Assembly (NCBI RefSeq): GCF_963678635.1
Contig: NC_087071.1
Location: 38,651,858 to 38,715,857, forward strand
Direction: 5' to 3'
Length of the DNA stretch: 64,000 nt
Origin: Symsagittifera roscoffensis
Lineage: Eukaryota > Xenacoelomorpha > Acoela > Convolutidae
Below, piece by piece: positions 13,773 to 25,269 of the stretch. The notes beneath the pieces are model-generated. The model was not told the DNA's origin. It searched no databases and was given only the letters and a program-made list of their open reading frames with translations. Each line of letters starts with the position of its first letter. Positions within the stretch are counted from its first letter, which is position 1. Made by a program: the position numbers and the translations under genes.

Positions 13773-14685
13773 ACAAAAGTGGACAAAACAAAGCGCAAGT
13801 TCAAGTTATTTTTCTCTAAAATGCATATTGTTATAGATGATTTCAAACAATTTTCTTCTCTTAAATTAAGCAAAAGTTACCCTTGAATTAAAAGAATATG
13901 ATTGGAGCTATGTCCATGAAATATTTTTTTATTTGATTTTTATGACTAAAATGTTCTTTCCGGGTCTGAAAAAGACAATTTTTGTCACCTCGACTAACGG
14001 TTTAAAACGCGAGAGAGCGTAAGAAACATAGATAACTTGTTATGTTGGTATGCTGAATAGTTCAAGTTTTTGATGCAGTTTTTTTAAATTTGCATACCGA
14101 TCGAATAAAGCTGAAACTAAATTTTGCAATATTTCTACAAAAGATCTTTCATCGATACTTAATTCGCAGTTCGAACTTGTTAGCTCCTGACGGGTTTTAT
14201 GTGTTGTTCAGATATATTTTGACAGAATTCTTGAAACCAGCAAAAAACAACTCTAAAAGGTTAGTGGTTGTTTCGTTAAACTCATTTCAGAACAAATTTG
14301 TTTTAATGATTTTCCGCAATGAATTTCCTTGGCAAAATTTCAAAATGGCGGATGGGTTTGCGATATTGCACTCTGCAACAGAGGATAATGCTTAAACTGG
14401 TTCTGAGAAAAAAAAGAAATTTTTATTAGAAATAACTTTGAAAATGTTTGTATGCAACGTTCCAAATTTAAAATATTCGGGCAGGTATCTTGTAGTGTTC
14501 TTGGAGCCTAATTTAACAGTAATTTGTAAGAATTTCAAAAAAAATTTTTAAAAATGACTAATGGGTAGTTTTTGTCATTCGTGACCGTTTAGCGTCAATT
14601 GTAAAATGCAAACTAGGGAAACTTAAAATATTTAGAAAACAGTCTGGTGTTTATCGCGAATGACTTTGACTGGTTTCAATTTGCT
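13773..14685 (+). repeat. Segmental direct duplication, copy 2
   Basis: Partner of 11227-12080 in the same orientation. A 101-codon open frame (14090-14395) falls in this copy, but the matching stretch of copy 1 is closed, which argues against coding. Confidence 0.65.
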
Positions 14686-17003
14686 AAACATGTTTTTGCA
14701 CTATTTTTGCAAGAATTGATTTTACCTTATAGTGTAAAATCAATTTCCGTTGGAATCCATTCAAAATCATTTTACGTTAATAATTAATTTAGTAGGCAAA
14801 CAACAAATAAAAACTGAATCAAGAAACTTTGTGGCAGTTTCGACATTTGGTCAGAAGAAAGAAATGCTATTTAAGCTCCTGCTGATCTGATCTTAAGAAA
14901 AATTCGAAAATATCAAACATTACACACATTTTGAAAAAATTTCTCCGCTAATTTTTCAAATCTGACGATCATGTTCTAAAACTTGCACTTTTTTCATATG
15001 TTACACTGCTGCTTCACGTTGTGCCCCAACTTTTCAATAATGGTACGGGAAGATTTTGTAGTGCGTTCGAACTCAAAGAACACCTGGACAAATTATTTTT
15101 CATCTGGGAAGACGGGACAGTTCCAGGCAAGCAAACGTCCAATTTAAACGTTATCGCAAATTTTTCAAACCGTATGAAAAAAACTGAAACATTTGCACTA
15201 AAAATTTTGAAATTTATATGCTGAAAAACAGTTCTTAAAAATTTTAAATGTTTTAGTGAAGTTTTCCTTTTTGTTAGTTTTTGCCATCCGAATGTCTTTT
15301 ACTTTCAATTTTTTAGTTTTATGTGACTTGAAAAATTTCCCTAAGTAAAAACTATACTCTTATCGAAGCAAAGACGTATCGAAGCCTAATGAAAAAACGT
15401 TTTCTAACTTTGATCTATTACTGATAGAGTTTCGGTCTTTTTTGCAGGGGTAAAGTTTCTATAGAAAAAAAAACGGTTTTTAAGAAAACATATTTTGACC
15501 AAAAAAACTATCCCATCTTACAATCAACATACTCTTAAATATGCTGAGCTCAACTTTTTCATAATTTTTTTAGTGTTCTTTTTTGTGGTTTGATTTGAAA
15601 TTTACTATTTTGAAGTATTTGGAATAATGATTAAAATTTGGCCCATATCATTTTTCTGCGGACTCTGTTATATTTGGCGGACTCTGTGAAGAGATGTATA
15701 TTGAGCCAAACCGGATTAAGGTTGCCTGATTTTTGCAAATAACGGTTGTTATACACAAGCCTATTGTATAACTTCAATTTCTGTTTTTCATAGCAGACTT
15801 TCTTGATAAGTTTTTTTCGTCCAGAGTTTTGAGCAAAGACACTTCCAAGCGTTTCATAGGTTATTTTCATAGCTCGCATCTGTCCAAGATAAAATTAAGT
15901 TTTTGTAGGTATCTGTTAAGTATTTTTAAATTAGACTTAAATCAAAAAATCCACAAAAAATCTAATTTCAAAGAATCTAAATTCTCAACCATCACTTGGC
16001 TGTTCTACGACTAAGAGAAGTTGCTGCTTTCAATTCGCTAGTTTTAGAATTGATAGCATTCATTAAATAAATCAGATGTGTCAGTGGTTCAATAATTCTG
16101 AGATTGTAATGATTTGTTGATAATTCGACCAACAAAAAACGACGGTGAAAAATTAATGGTAAAAGTTCAGGTATTCAATATTCAGGTATAACGCCCAACG
16201 TTTTTAAATGATAATGAACGCAGTGAAGATGTTAAAATTTGTCGTTCAGTTTGATTGCTTGTATTATATAATAATCGCAGACTGTATTCTTTTGTTGATA
16301 ATTCAGGAAACAAACCATTGCGGTTAAAAACTAAATTGTTTTGTAATTTATTAAAAGTTCAGTGTTCAGGTCCACTGTTTTTGACTGTTAATGATATTAA
16401 AAAAGATACCATTATTTGTCGTGCTTGTATTTGACAACTATATGTTTTATACAAGAAAAAATCTCCAAAAATAATCTCGTTCAATTTTAGCTTTTCGAGA
16501 TTGGAGTTCTGATTTTTGTATTTTGATCTCTTCTGAAATTATTTTAAAAAAACTTTTTCAAAAGAAAGTTAACGCTTTCTGCTAACTTTAAAAAGCGCAA
16601 AAAATATTTTAAGATTGTCCGGTTTTAAAAACAGTTTTAAGTGTCATAATTAACGCCGTAACCATAAAAACATATCTATTGATCCAGTTTTTCGAATTTG
16701 GGTTAGTTTTCTCAAAAACCCCAAGTTTAATTTAATTTTTTTGAAAACTGAAATCTTCAAAAAAAAGCATCACTCTTAAACTCTTTTTAAAAGAGACAAA
16801 TTTATTGATTTTTTTTGTTTCGTTCTAACTTTTGTTTAGAAAAAAACTGCTGTCCTTCGTCGTAATGAGGACCCGTTTTACATGAGCAGGGAAAAAATTT
16901 TTCCATCCTGCCAGGAATATGTAGTTTCCAGGGCAATCCTTTGCTTCCTGGCAGAGCCATCCAGGCACCTTGCCTGCAAGTGTATGATATAAAGTACTTG
17001 AAC
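14686..17003. other. No supported gene; two degenerate ~190-bp copies at 16090-16440
   Basis: Most of this stretch is AT-rich with short spurious frames. At about 16090-16440 two diverged tandem copies share 'tttgttgataattc', 'aaaagttcagt(g)ttcagg' and 'gttaatgatatt' style blocks. A patch of higher GC at 16850-17003 carries a short minus-strand open frame that continues beyond the element-1 insertion when the empty site is considered. Confidence 0.35.
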
Positions 17004-17007
17004 ACCT
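17004..17007 (+). repeat. Target site duplication ACCT (left)
   Basis: ACCT immediately precedes the 5' LTR and recurs at 34220-34223 directly after the 3' LTR. A 4-bp duplication fits an LTR-retrotransposon integrase and fixes the outer limits of element 1. Confidence 0.85.
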
Positions 17008-17416
17008 TGGAACCTGATCTAAACTACATTTTATTATTGGTCATAAATTAGATATTTTATCACTATAAAATATTTAAAATTAACCAATCATGATCCATCT
17101 AACTAACAAACCACTTATTTGTAAGTGCTGAAATTACTCGTAATTTCAGCACCAGAGAGTTGAATTTAACTTACAAATTAGTTACCTCTCCAAGAGAACT
17201 TTAGCAATCGCAATAAGCCAGTATACTTTAGATCTATTGAGCCTAGCAGAGACTAATTAAACACCCTGAGACTAGTACATATGCGAGTAAGATTAGGATC
17301 GGTATTAGACTAAGAAGTTGCACGAATCTATCCGTTCGAAAATAAGATAGCGTGACGAACAGACGGTGTACCCTATCCGAAATTACTCTATGAGTTAGAC
17401 CTAAGAACTCAACTCA
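17008..17416 (+). repeat. 5' LTR of element 1
   Basis: Matches 33812-34219 throughout apart from about 25 substitutions and two small indels (by-eye count). It carries a TATA-like box TATAAAA at 17064-17070. A 12-bp perfect inverted repeat with a 4-nt loop lies at 17125-17152 (GTGCTGAAATTA, ctcg, TAATTTCAGCAC). TG...CA ends are canonical. Confidence 0.93.
17064..17070 (+). promoter_or_regulatory. TATA-like box in element-1 LTR
   Basis: TATAAAA is present in both LTRs (33868-33874 in the 3' copy), upstream of the LTR hairpin, and could position the start of genomic RNA. Inferred from sequence only. Confidence 0.45.
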
Positions 17417-17418
17417 TC

Positions 17419-17429
17419 TGGTGCGACCA
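17419..17429 (+). promoter_or_regulatory. tRNA primer-binding site, element 1
   Basis: TGGTGCGACCA begins 2 nt after the LTR. TGG complements a tRNA 3' CCA end, and the same 11 bases follow the 5' LTR of element 2 (44862-44872). The tRNA identity cannot be assigned without the host tRNA set. Confidence 0.75.
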
Positions 17430-19044
17430 TAAGTCTCGAATAAGACCTTAAAGAACAAGATAGCTTAAAACTAACAAGATAGATTAGAACTAGACAAAAC
17501 ATTTTCAAAATGTTACATGACAATAATTTAATTGAAATGTCTCTACGACTCAATAGATCAGAGCCGCTATTCCGTACAATACGAGAACTACCAGGTATTG
17601 GAAGAAGACCTCGGACAAGAGACAATCTACGACTACATAGAAAATTACCATTAAATTTCATGGTCGTACGGCAGAAGCCAACACAAACTTTTTTATTTAG
17701 AATATTACTAGCAATATGTTTAGATTTTCATTTGCAAACATAAAATCCTTGAAGGAAATCTTCAATGATTATATCAGGCGCTAAACCAAATTGACTATTG
17801 TACAATAACGATTGATAAGAACACCTCAGATCGTTACCTTCAATTCTGCAGTAAATTCAAAAAAGATAACTTAAAATTATATTTATTGAAAATAAAAATA
17901 AAAATTAGTGAACATGATCATAAATTATTTATAATATAAATCATCTTGTCATCTCCAGCCTCATCGCCTAAACATAACAGCAATCATAAATATACTAATA
18001 TCCTAAAAACTAAACCTTTTTATCAATTTAAATTAAATTATTTCAAAAGGCTTATCCTAACTTTTATCTTTTTTTTAACTTAACGTTATTTAATCTTAAA
18101 TTAGATCATCAAGGCTTATCCTTGGATCAAATAGAACAATTTTGTTCTCCCCCACCCACTTAACAAGTGTCTAACGACCTCAAATGTCAATTGACTACCC
18201 AACCCTTTCAAAAGACCCAGGACTAATTTTTCGATCCCACTAACCATTCTAATTAGGCTAAACAGTGAAGAACTTCGGTTATTCATCCTTCACTTGACCC
18301 ACCCTCTTACCTGACCCAGGATAAATCTTAAACTTAGTAAGTTTAAAATAATACCTAACGAACTACTTGCGCTATAATTATACCTGAACCTTGTGGATCG
18401 ATTTACTATTCTCCAACCCTTGAACACAATCATAACCCCTAAGTAAGATTAAGTAAGTTAACACCTTAACTTAGATTAGCCACGAGAAAGTAACAATCAT
18501 TCTTCGGAATCGATATATACTTTTCTATCCAAACCTGAATAAAAGACCCAAGTTAGGCTAGCCGAAAAATTGTAAGGCTAGCATCCTTCATCCTAAACCT
18601 TATGTCACTGAAAAATTTAGGAAATAAACAAACAATTGTACTACACAATTGTGAAATAAAACACAACCAAAAATACGATCTCGTAAATACCCCGCACAAA
18701 CAAACAATTGGATACATCCGATCAAAACGACAAACAATAAAAAGAAAAATTTTAAGTAAGCAAAGACAGAATACACGAAAAAGATTTTCAAAAAGAAGAA
18801 ATGCAGTCTCCGAATCAGAAGTCAGCAATTAGACGCACTATATAAACTAAAAGACTCAGTAATAAAAATTACTCAATCCATGATCAAATAAATTTTTCCG
18901 ACTCAGAAGCCACATCACACTCATCAAAACAAGGAAAAAGAAGAATAAAAAAGATATACAAAAATAAACCAGTACATCTATACAATTGGAATCAACCAAT
19001 CAGACATATTGAACATTACGCACTAACAGCCATAAAAAGATCAA
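17430..19044 (+). other. Element-1 leader; possible 77-codon upstream ORF at 17510-17743
   Basis: About 1.6 kb separates the primer-binding site from gag. An Arg-rich 77-codon ATG frame lies at 17510-17743, in the same relative place as the 55-codon ORF after the element-2 primer-binding site, though similarity is not obvious. The remainder is AT-rich with several direct copies of 'taacctaa/aacttag' type strings and no other open frame. Confidence 0.4.
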
Positions 19045-22000
19045 ATGAGCCACACTCAAAGTGATAAAAGTCCAGACTAAAATTCTGTTTTTCCATTTCT
19101 CATCACTTCACTCACTGATGATAGAGGACAAATACAACTTTGAAATAATCTAATCGCAAATTTATTCGAACGAGGAATCAGCCCATGCAAAGCAGAATTC
19201 CCAGAAATAAAAATCAAAAGACAGATTGTCGAACATTATTTAAAAGAAGAATGTAACCTAACATAACAATATGGAAATTATACCATAGAACTCAGTACAC
19301 CACGAAAGTTTCATAGTAAATATGTTATCCAAACAGACGACATCGATGTAGAATTTTGAAAATTTTTCACAGAATACATTAAAAGCATACAATTACGAAA
19401 ATCACAGAGAGCAAATTCAATTTTTACTAACGAAGATTTTGCAATATTATATGGTTATTTATCTATACTGGAAAAAACTGAAACTTAAAGTACGTCACCA
19501 GTTAGAACATCAAGACACACAAAAGTAAGAAATGAAATTGCCGCATTCTCAGCATTTTTAAACACAATCCGTGAAATTTTTATCAGTAAAGAAGTCTCAA
19601 AAAACGCTAAACATGATTTACAAAAAATCTTAGCATGGTTTATAATTGACTATTTCACACATAATATTGATTTAATTGCACAAGCAAGAAAAAACGTTAG
19701 ACCTCAAAGTACCAATGACGACACTGTCATTGAAGAACAATCAGATTATGTTTGGGACCATGAATGGTCTCATCCACTAATCCCAAACATCCCAATCGAC
19801 ATCTCAAGTCAAGCAATTAGTACAATATCTATTCACAAAGATTGCATAAAAGTATTTCCACTTACAATAGATGCAACACCTTTATATTATAATCCATTCC
19901 TACCCGATAGACAAAATAATAGTTTAAATTCAACTGTTATACAACAGGAAAATCTAAATGGAACTATAAATCTTACACAACAAGATATTCAAACAGCATC
20001 ACTTTTTATAATTGAAGAAATAGTTGAAACAATAGTTACAACTAATTAACAAAGTATTTCACCGATACATCCAAATATCACAACACCAAGAGCTAAAAAT
20101 CCAACATTGCCACAAGTAACATTACCAGCTACGGTTAAATCCTCGGTTGCTCCAAAATTTTCACATATGGACTATCAGACATACAGACCAATGACAAAAC
20201 CGTCAAAACCAAGAAAAACGTTCAGAAGAAACAATTAAAAACACGGAAAACATTCGCAAGAAGTAATTTTGCGGAACACAATTATAATTACGTAAATCCA
20301 TCACAAACAACTCAACCTCCTCGAAGAAATACGCAAAATATTTACTTTCACAAAAATCGAATTTCCCAAATACATCAACAAACTCAGTAAACTTCCAAGA
20401 CCATCCACACCCCTCACAAGATCATAGCGAAAACTATACATTTTTCCAACAAAATAGAAATAAACAACAAACCACCCTATTATACAAACTATTTATCATC
20501 CGATGATGATGATTATTATCAACCAAATATTTTCGCACCATACACAAATGAATATTGAACACGAAAACTTCGACAAACTCAAGCACCTCAAAATGTGAAG
20601 ATTTACCCACAAAACCCAGCTGATATACAAAGTTACCAACCATTACATATACAAAACCCAATTAATACACAATCATATCAACCAGCACAATCATAAAACC
20701 CAATTAGTATGCATTCCTAGCAACCAACACAAATGCAAAATGAAATACTACTACCATATTATTTACAACAACATGAAATAACAAAAAATCAACTTACAAC
20801 TTTTTCACAAATACCAAATGCCGCAGAATCGCTACAAATGATGATGAATCTATACCTAATGGGTAGATCTTCGATAACATCAAGTAAACCATTAATGGTA
20901 TTTACAGGCACAGACCCTGAATATTCCGTAGAAGATTATTTGAATGCAGCCACAGCAAACTTAATTTTAAATATAGGACCTGAACCAATTAATACACCGC
21001 TTCACCAAAAGCGTTAATACACCACAGCGTTAATTTAAACAACGCTTGATGGCGCAGCTCAAAAATGGTTCTCAGTTCTACCTATAGACATAAAATCAGA
21101 TTGAAAAAAATTCACACAAGAATTCTCAAACATGTTTGATTCTGAAAGAAACAAACAACATCGAAGAGTTTTATGTAACGAAATTCGCAGGTTACCAAAT
21201 GAAACAATTAAACAATTGGCTGTTAGAATCGAAACAGTAGTTCGAAAAGCATATTCACTCAACACACAAGATTATAAAAACACGAAAATGACGGATATCT
21301 TAATGATGACACTGACACCTCAATTTAGGTAAATAGCTATTAAAAAGAGATCATCACATCCTTCCTCAATTCGAGAACCAGATTTAGATTTTCGAAAACT
21401 AGTTGATAAACTAGAACAAGTAGAAATCACAATGAAACTTGAAGAGACAGAAAATCTCAAACTACAATATGTTAATAGAATCGAAACAAATACTACACAT
21501 ATAAACAACATACAGGATTCAGATGTAGATCTATCTGAAAAAATCACTGAAATTCTAAACATATATGAGAAAAATCCAAATTTCAAAGATAAACCAACTT
21601 TCGAAAAATGGTGTAATTATTGCCGAAGATACGGACACAGTAATGCCGAATGTAGACAAAAGCAACAAGATAATCAGAATAAACCACAAAAGTACAAAGA
21701 ACCGAAAAAATCATTCTATCAGTACATGAAAAAAGACCAAAATCTACAAAACAAAAATATACACAGTAATAACAACCCTGGAAAACCACTTCCAGGTAAT
21801 TCAAATTATTCAAGAAACCAATCACCATATAACTCAAGTTATAGAGGTAGATCTCCAGAACAAAGTAATTCACGAAATTTCTCACAAATTAGATATAGTC
21901 GATCAAATAGTCAAAATAATCAATACCGAAACAACCATTCACGATCGAACTCAAACAGAAGAAAATTTGATGCCAGTTCCCATTCAAATCCTAGGAATAG

Positions 22001-22690
22001 ACACTATTCCAACATTAGATTAAGAAATTCATCATAAAATAGAAATAGAAACTATTCCAACAATAGAAATAGAAGCTATTCAAATAGTCGAAATCAATAT
22101 TATCCAAACAACAGATCAAGAAATATTTCAAACAATAGATCAAATTATCAAAGATCCAATGATAATTAACAAAAAACGTCAAGAAACAATTCACCAAATC
22201 GAAACTCAAACTATAATGATATACAAAGAAATTATTCCCAATCCCCTCAAAGGAATAATAACCGTTACCCCGATTCTCAAAACAGATATAGAAGCAATAC
22301 ACCGAAGCATCGAAGACAAATTAACCAAGTACAAACAACTGAAGAAACAACTTTAGACACCCCTGGTATCGATCATACAGAAAGTACTGAATTACATTTA
22401 AATCACATTAATTAACAATCAAGAGACAGCGAAAGTGATATAGATAACACCATCTCAGTAAATTTGATAACAGTCGAAAATGACTACGAACTTATCATAT
22501 ATGAACAACCCTTCAGTTCACATATTTACGAAAAGCAATTGGAACTTCTTCATGACTATTACACTAGACCTATTAGTAATAAAGTACCAGTTACACAAGA
22601 AGTAAACAAAATCAACACTGTAATCAAACCCGATGAAAAAGACGAAGTACAATGCTCAAGTACAAATCAAATTCATCAAAACATATAAAA
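19045..22690 (+). pseudogene. gag-like gene (capsid and CCHC nucleocapsid), inactivated
   Basis: The frame opens with ATG at 19045, stays collinear to about 20236, then shifts once (between about 20236 and 20289) into the frame used to 22690. A capsid-like region (20880-21330) has the retrotransposon-gag layout: an FTGTDPEYSVEDYL segment, then an A-x-x-W-F segment and a D-[stop]-K-K-F segment where gypsy Gags usually have Trp. A zinc knuckle C-x2-C-x4-H-x4-C lies near 21610-21651 (CNYCRRYGHSNAEC). It is followed by an Asn/Arg/Ser-rich basic tail (21740-22330), likely RNA-binding. In-frame stops include TAA 19078, 19264, 19486, 20047, 20236, 21015, 21036, 21330, 22035, 22167, 22413, 22686 and TGA 19141, 19357, 20556, 21102. 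Nearly all can be read as one-base transitions of Gln or Trp codons. The 1,200-codon length is unusually large for a Gag. Confidence 0.82.
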
Positions 22691-22691
22691 C

Positions 22692-23222
22692 GAAGAACCA
22701 AGAGAAAAAATTTGGACAATCCCATTTCTCTTAGAGAGCCCAAAAAGTAAAGAATTTCAACCAACAGATCTTGAAATAGATTTTTTAATCGACTCAGGAG
22801 CAGAATCAAATATCATTAATATTCCCACTTAGAATGAAATCAAAACATTATATCCAAATTGATACTTATGAAAACAGCCAGTAAGTTAGCAACAGCACAA
22901 GGATCAACATTAGTTAATTATGGAAAAATCCAACTTTTCCTTGTCCCCACTAGAACAACGGAACAAAATAAAATTTTGAACAAACCATTTAAGCAAACAT
23001 TTCACATCACAGATATAAAACACAATATAATTGGCAAACCGTTTATAACTAAATACATTTCAACAATAAACATTTTTAATAGTAAAATCCAAATAAAAGA
23101 CAATTATACAAGAATGAAAAACACATCCTTAATATTCTTTCAAAGAGTAAACAAACAACAGTCATTTTTCTCTAAATTTTACCCTATTTACAATCAGGAA
23201 CGAAAATACCTGAAACCACTAT
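22692..23222 (+). pseudogene. Retropepsin-like aspartic protease, inactivated
   Basis: The gag frame runs on into a retropepsin active-site segment FLIDSGAESNIIN at about 22784-22823 (catalytic D-S-G). The frame breaks at TAG 22830 and TGA 22860 and resumes one frame over from about 22865. The later part (22859-23222) ends with a NIIGKPFI segment at about 23029-23052, matching the flap-distal 'IIG' element of retroviral proteases. Family role: cleaves Gag-Pol inside particles. Gag and protease seem to have been in one frame without a programmed shift. The protein is not intact. Confidence 0.78.
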
Positions 23223-23639
23223 AAGGAAATGTATATAACTTTTCAATCAAACAACTTCACTAGCATGATAAAAATCAAAACAAACAACAACTTTTTAATG
23301 TCAGACCTCGAATTCAAACCCATTCACAATCTTTTTCGAATTACAATTTCATCCATAAAAAACAATAAAACTCAAACTCAGACATTATTTCATTAGACGT
23401 AGATAATAATTCATCATAGCAAATAACATTACCTCTAGGACTCTTACGATATTGTGAAACAAATGCTACAACTTCGCCTTCAAACGAAGTAGCATAACGA
23501 GACAATAATAAATTACAACTACTAGATATTTGTCAATCAACAATTCTTGATGAATAATTATCAATAAAAAATAGAACAAGTAACGAAAAAAGAAATACGG
23601 ATTATTTCACAAAAACACCACATTTTAAACCAACGTTTA

Positions 23640-25060
23640 AAATAACAGATTATACAGAAGAACAACAAAAATTTTTGTTCAATGTTCAATTTCCAACACT
23701 CTCTAACAACACAGAACGAGTTCGATAAATTAGCTAAACTGCTCCTAAAATATCCAACTGTTTACGCAACATCAAAATTTGACGTTGGAAAAGTTAGTTC
23801 ACCACTACATTTACCTTAAAAACCTGACGCAATTTTCACAAAACAAAGAGCAAGCAAAGTACCAATACACTTACATGATTAAGTAAACAGATTACTTGAT
23901 ATTTTAGAACATTATGAAATTATATCACCAGTACATAAAAAAGAACAACCAAAAGGTAACACCTTTATCAACCGAGTTATCATCCTAGCTAAAGGAGAAT
24001 CACTAAAATTAGTTCTAGACGCTAGATATCTCAATTCACTAATTGACGAATCTATATGCAATTGGCCTATTGAACCAATTCAATTTGTCTTAACAAAGAT
24101 AAATGGTAAATACTTCACAACATCAGATATGAATAGCGCATACAATCAAATGCCATTATATGAACAATCACGACGATTAACACAATTCGTTATTGAAATC
24201 AACAATACGAATTCAATAGATTGTTGTATGGAATATCCATAGGACCAGTAGCTTTTCCATAGGACCAGAGTAAAATTTTTTGACCACTTATACTCAAGAA
24301 AAATTGAATTACATATTTGAACGATGTTTTCATGCAATCACAAACTAAAGACTAATTCTTTACAGATATTTACAGATAAGAACAATATTATCAAATACTC
24401 AAAAATGAAAACATGAAAGCAGCCCCGGACAAATCACAATTTTTTCTTAACACGCGTAAAGTTTCTTGGACACATTATTGAAAGAAACACTATAACGCCA
24501 TTAAAATCACGCATCGACGCAATTCAAAAACTTCAACCAACTACAAATAAAAAGAAAATCCAAGAATTCCTTGGAATGTTGAATTTCTTAAGTAAATATG
24601 TATACAGAATGCAACTATATTTAAGACCTTTCTATAACAATCTTAGACAACAAAATAATTTTGAATGGACCACTGATCATCAAACACGGTTTGAAGAAAT
24701 TAAAAATCTTTTAACAGAACAAATTTCCAACAAAATTCCAGATCCGAATCAACCATTCTACGCAATGTGCGATGCTTCAAATTTTGGCATCGGCGCAGCA
24801 TTATTACAATTACACAGTGAAACAAATAAAATGAACTTCATGTCAGCTAATTCTCGTTTATTTACAAAAGCCGAACTACGACTCTCTACCTTCATGAGAG
24901 AATATACAGCTACAATACATATACACTTACAGAATATGAGTTTCTGATACTTGGATCAAAACACCCAACAGTTCTATTTACAGATCACAAACCAATTATA
25001 TTTCTTTTTACACAAAAATCAAATCAAACCATAGAGTTTATAGATGTCAGCTGATTTACA
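23640..25060 (+). pseudogene. Reverse transcriptase and RNase H, inactivated
   Basis: The RT fingers and palm are recognisable in 23823-24242: ASKVPIHLHD (stop at 23880 where Gln is expected), then LVLDARYLNS and FTTSDMNSAYNQMPL, the latter with the first catalytic Asp. A small tandem duplication of 'ccataggaccag' at about 24237-24272 breaks the frame. The catalytic box at 24314-24325 reads Y-L-N-D, so the first Asp of YxDD is replaced by Asn through one G-to-A change. The palm and connection continue as VKFLGHIIE and IQEFLGMLNFLSKY (about 24459-24600). RNase H is visible at about 24757-24800 (FYAMCDASNFGIGAALLQ) and near 24965 (VLFTDHKPI). Several frames are needed. Confidence 0.88.
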
Positions 25061-25269
25061 AGACAAAGTTGATTTACAAGGAACATCCACATTTAAACCA
25101 ATTCCATATTCACATTGGAAAAAGAATAATACCCAACAAAAGAAAACGAAACAACAACCACACAAAAAATATCCTTTCCCTTAAATAGAAAAAGAAAATT
25201 TAACTGATAAAATAAATTTATCAGGACCACCAACAAATGATTTAAAATACACAGTAAATCAAGTTTTTA

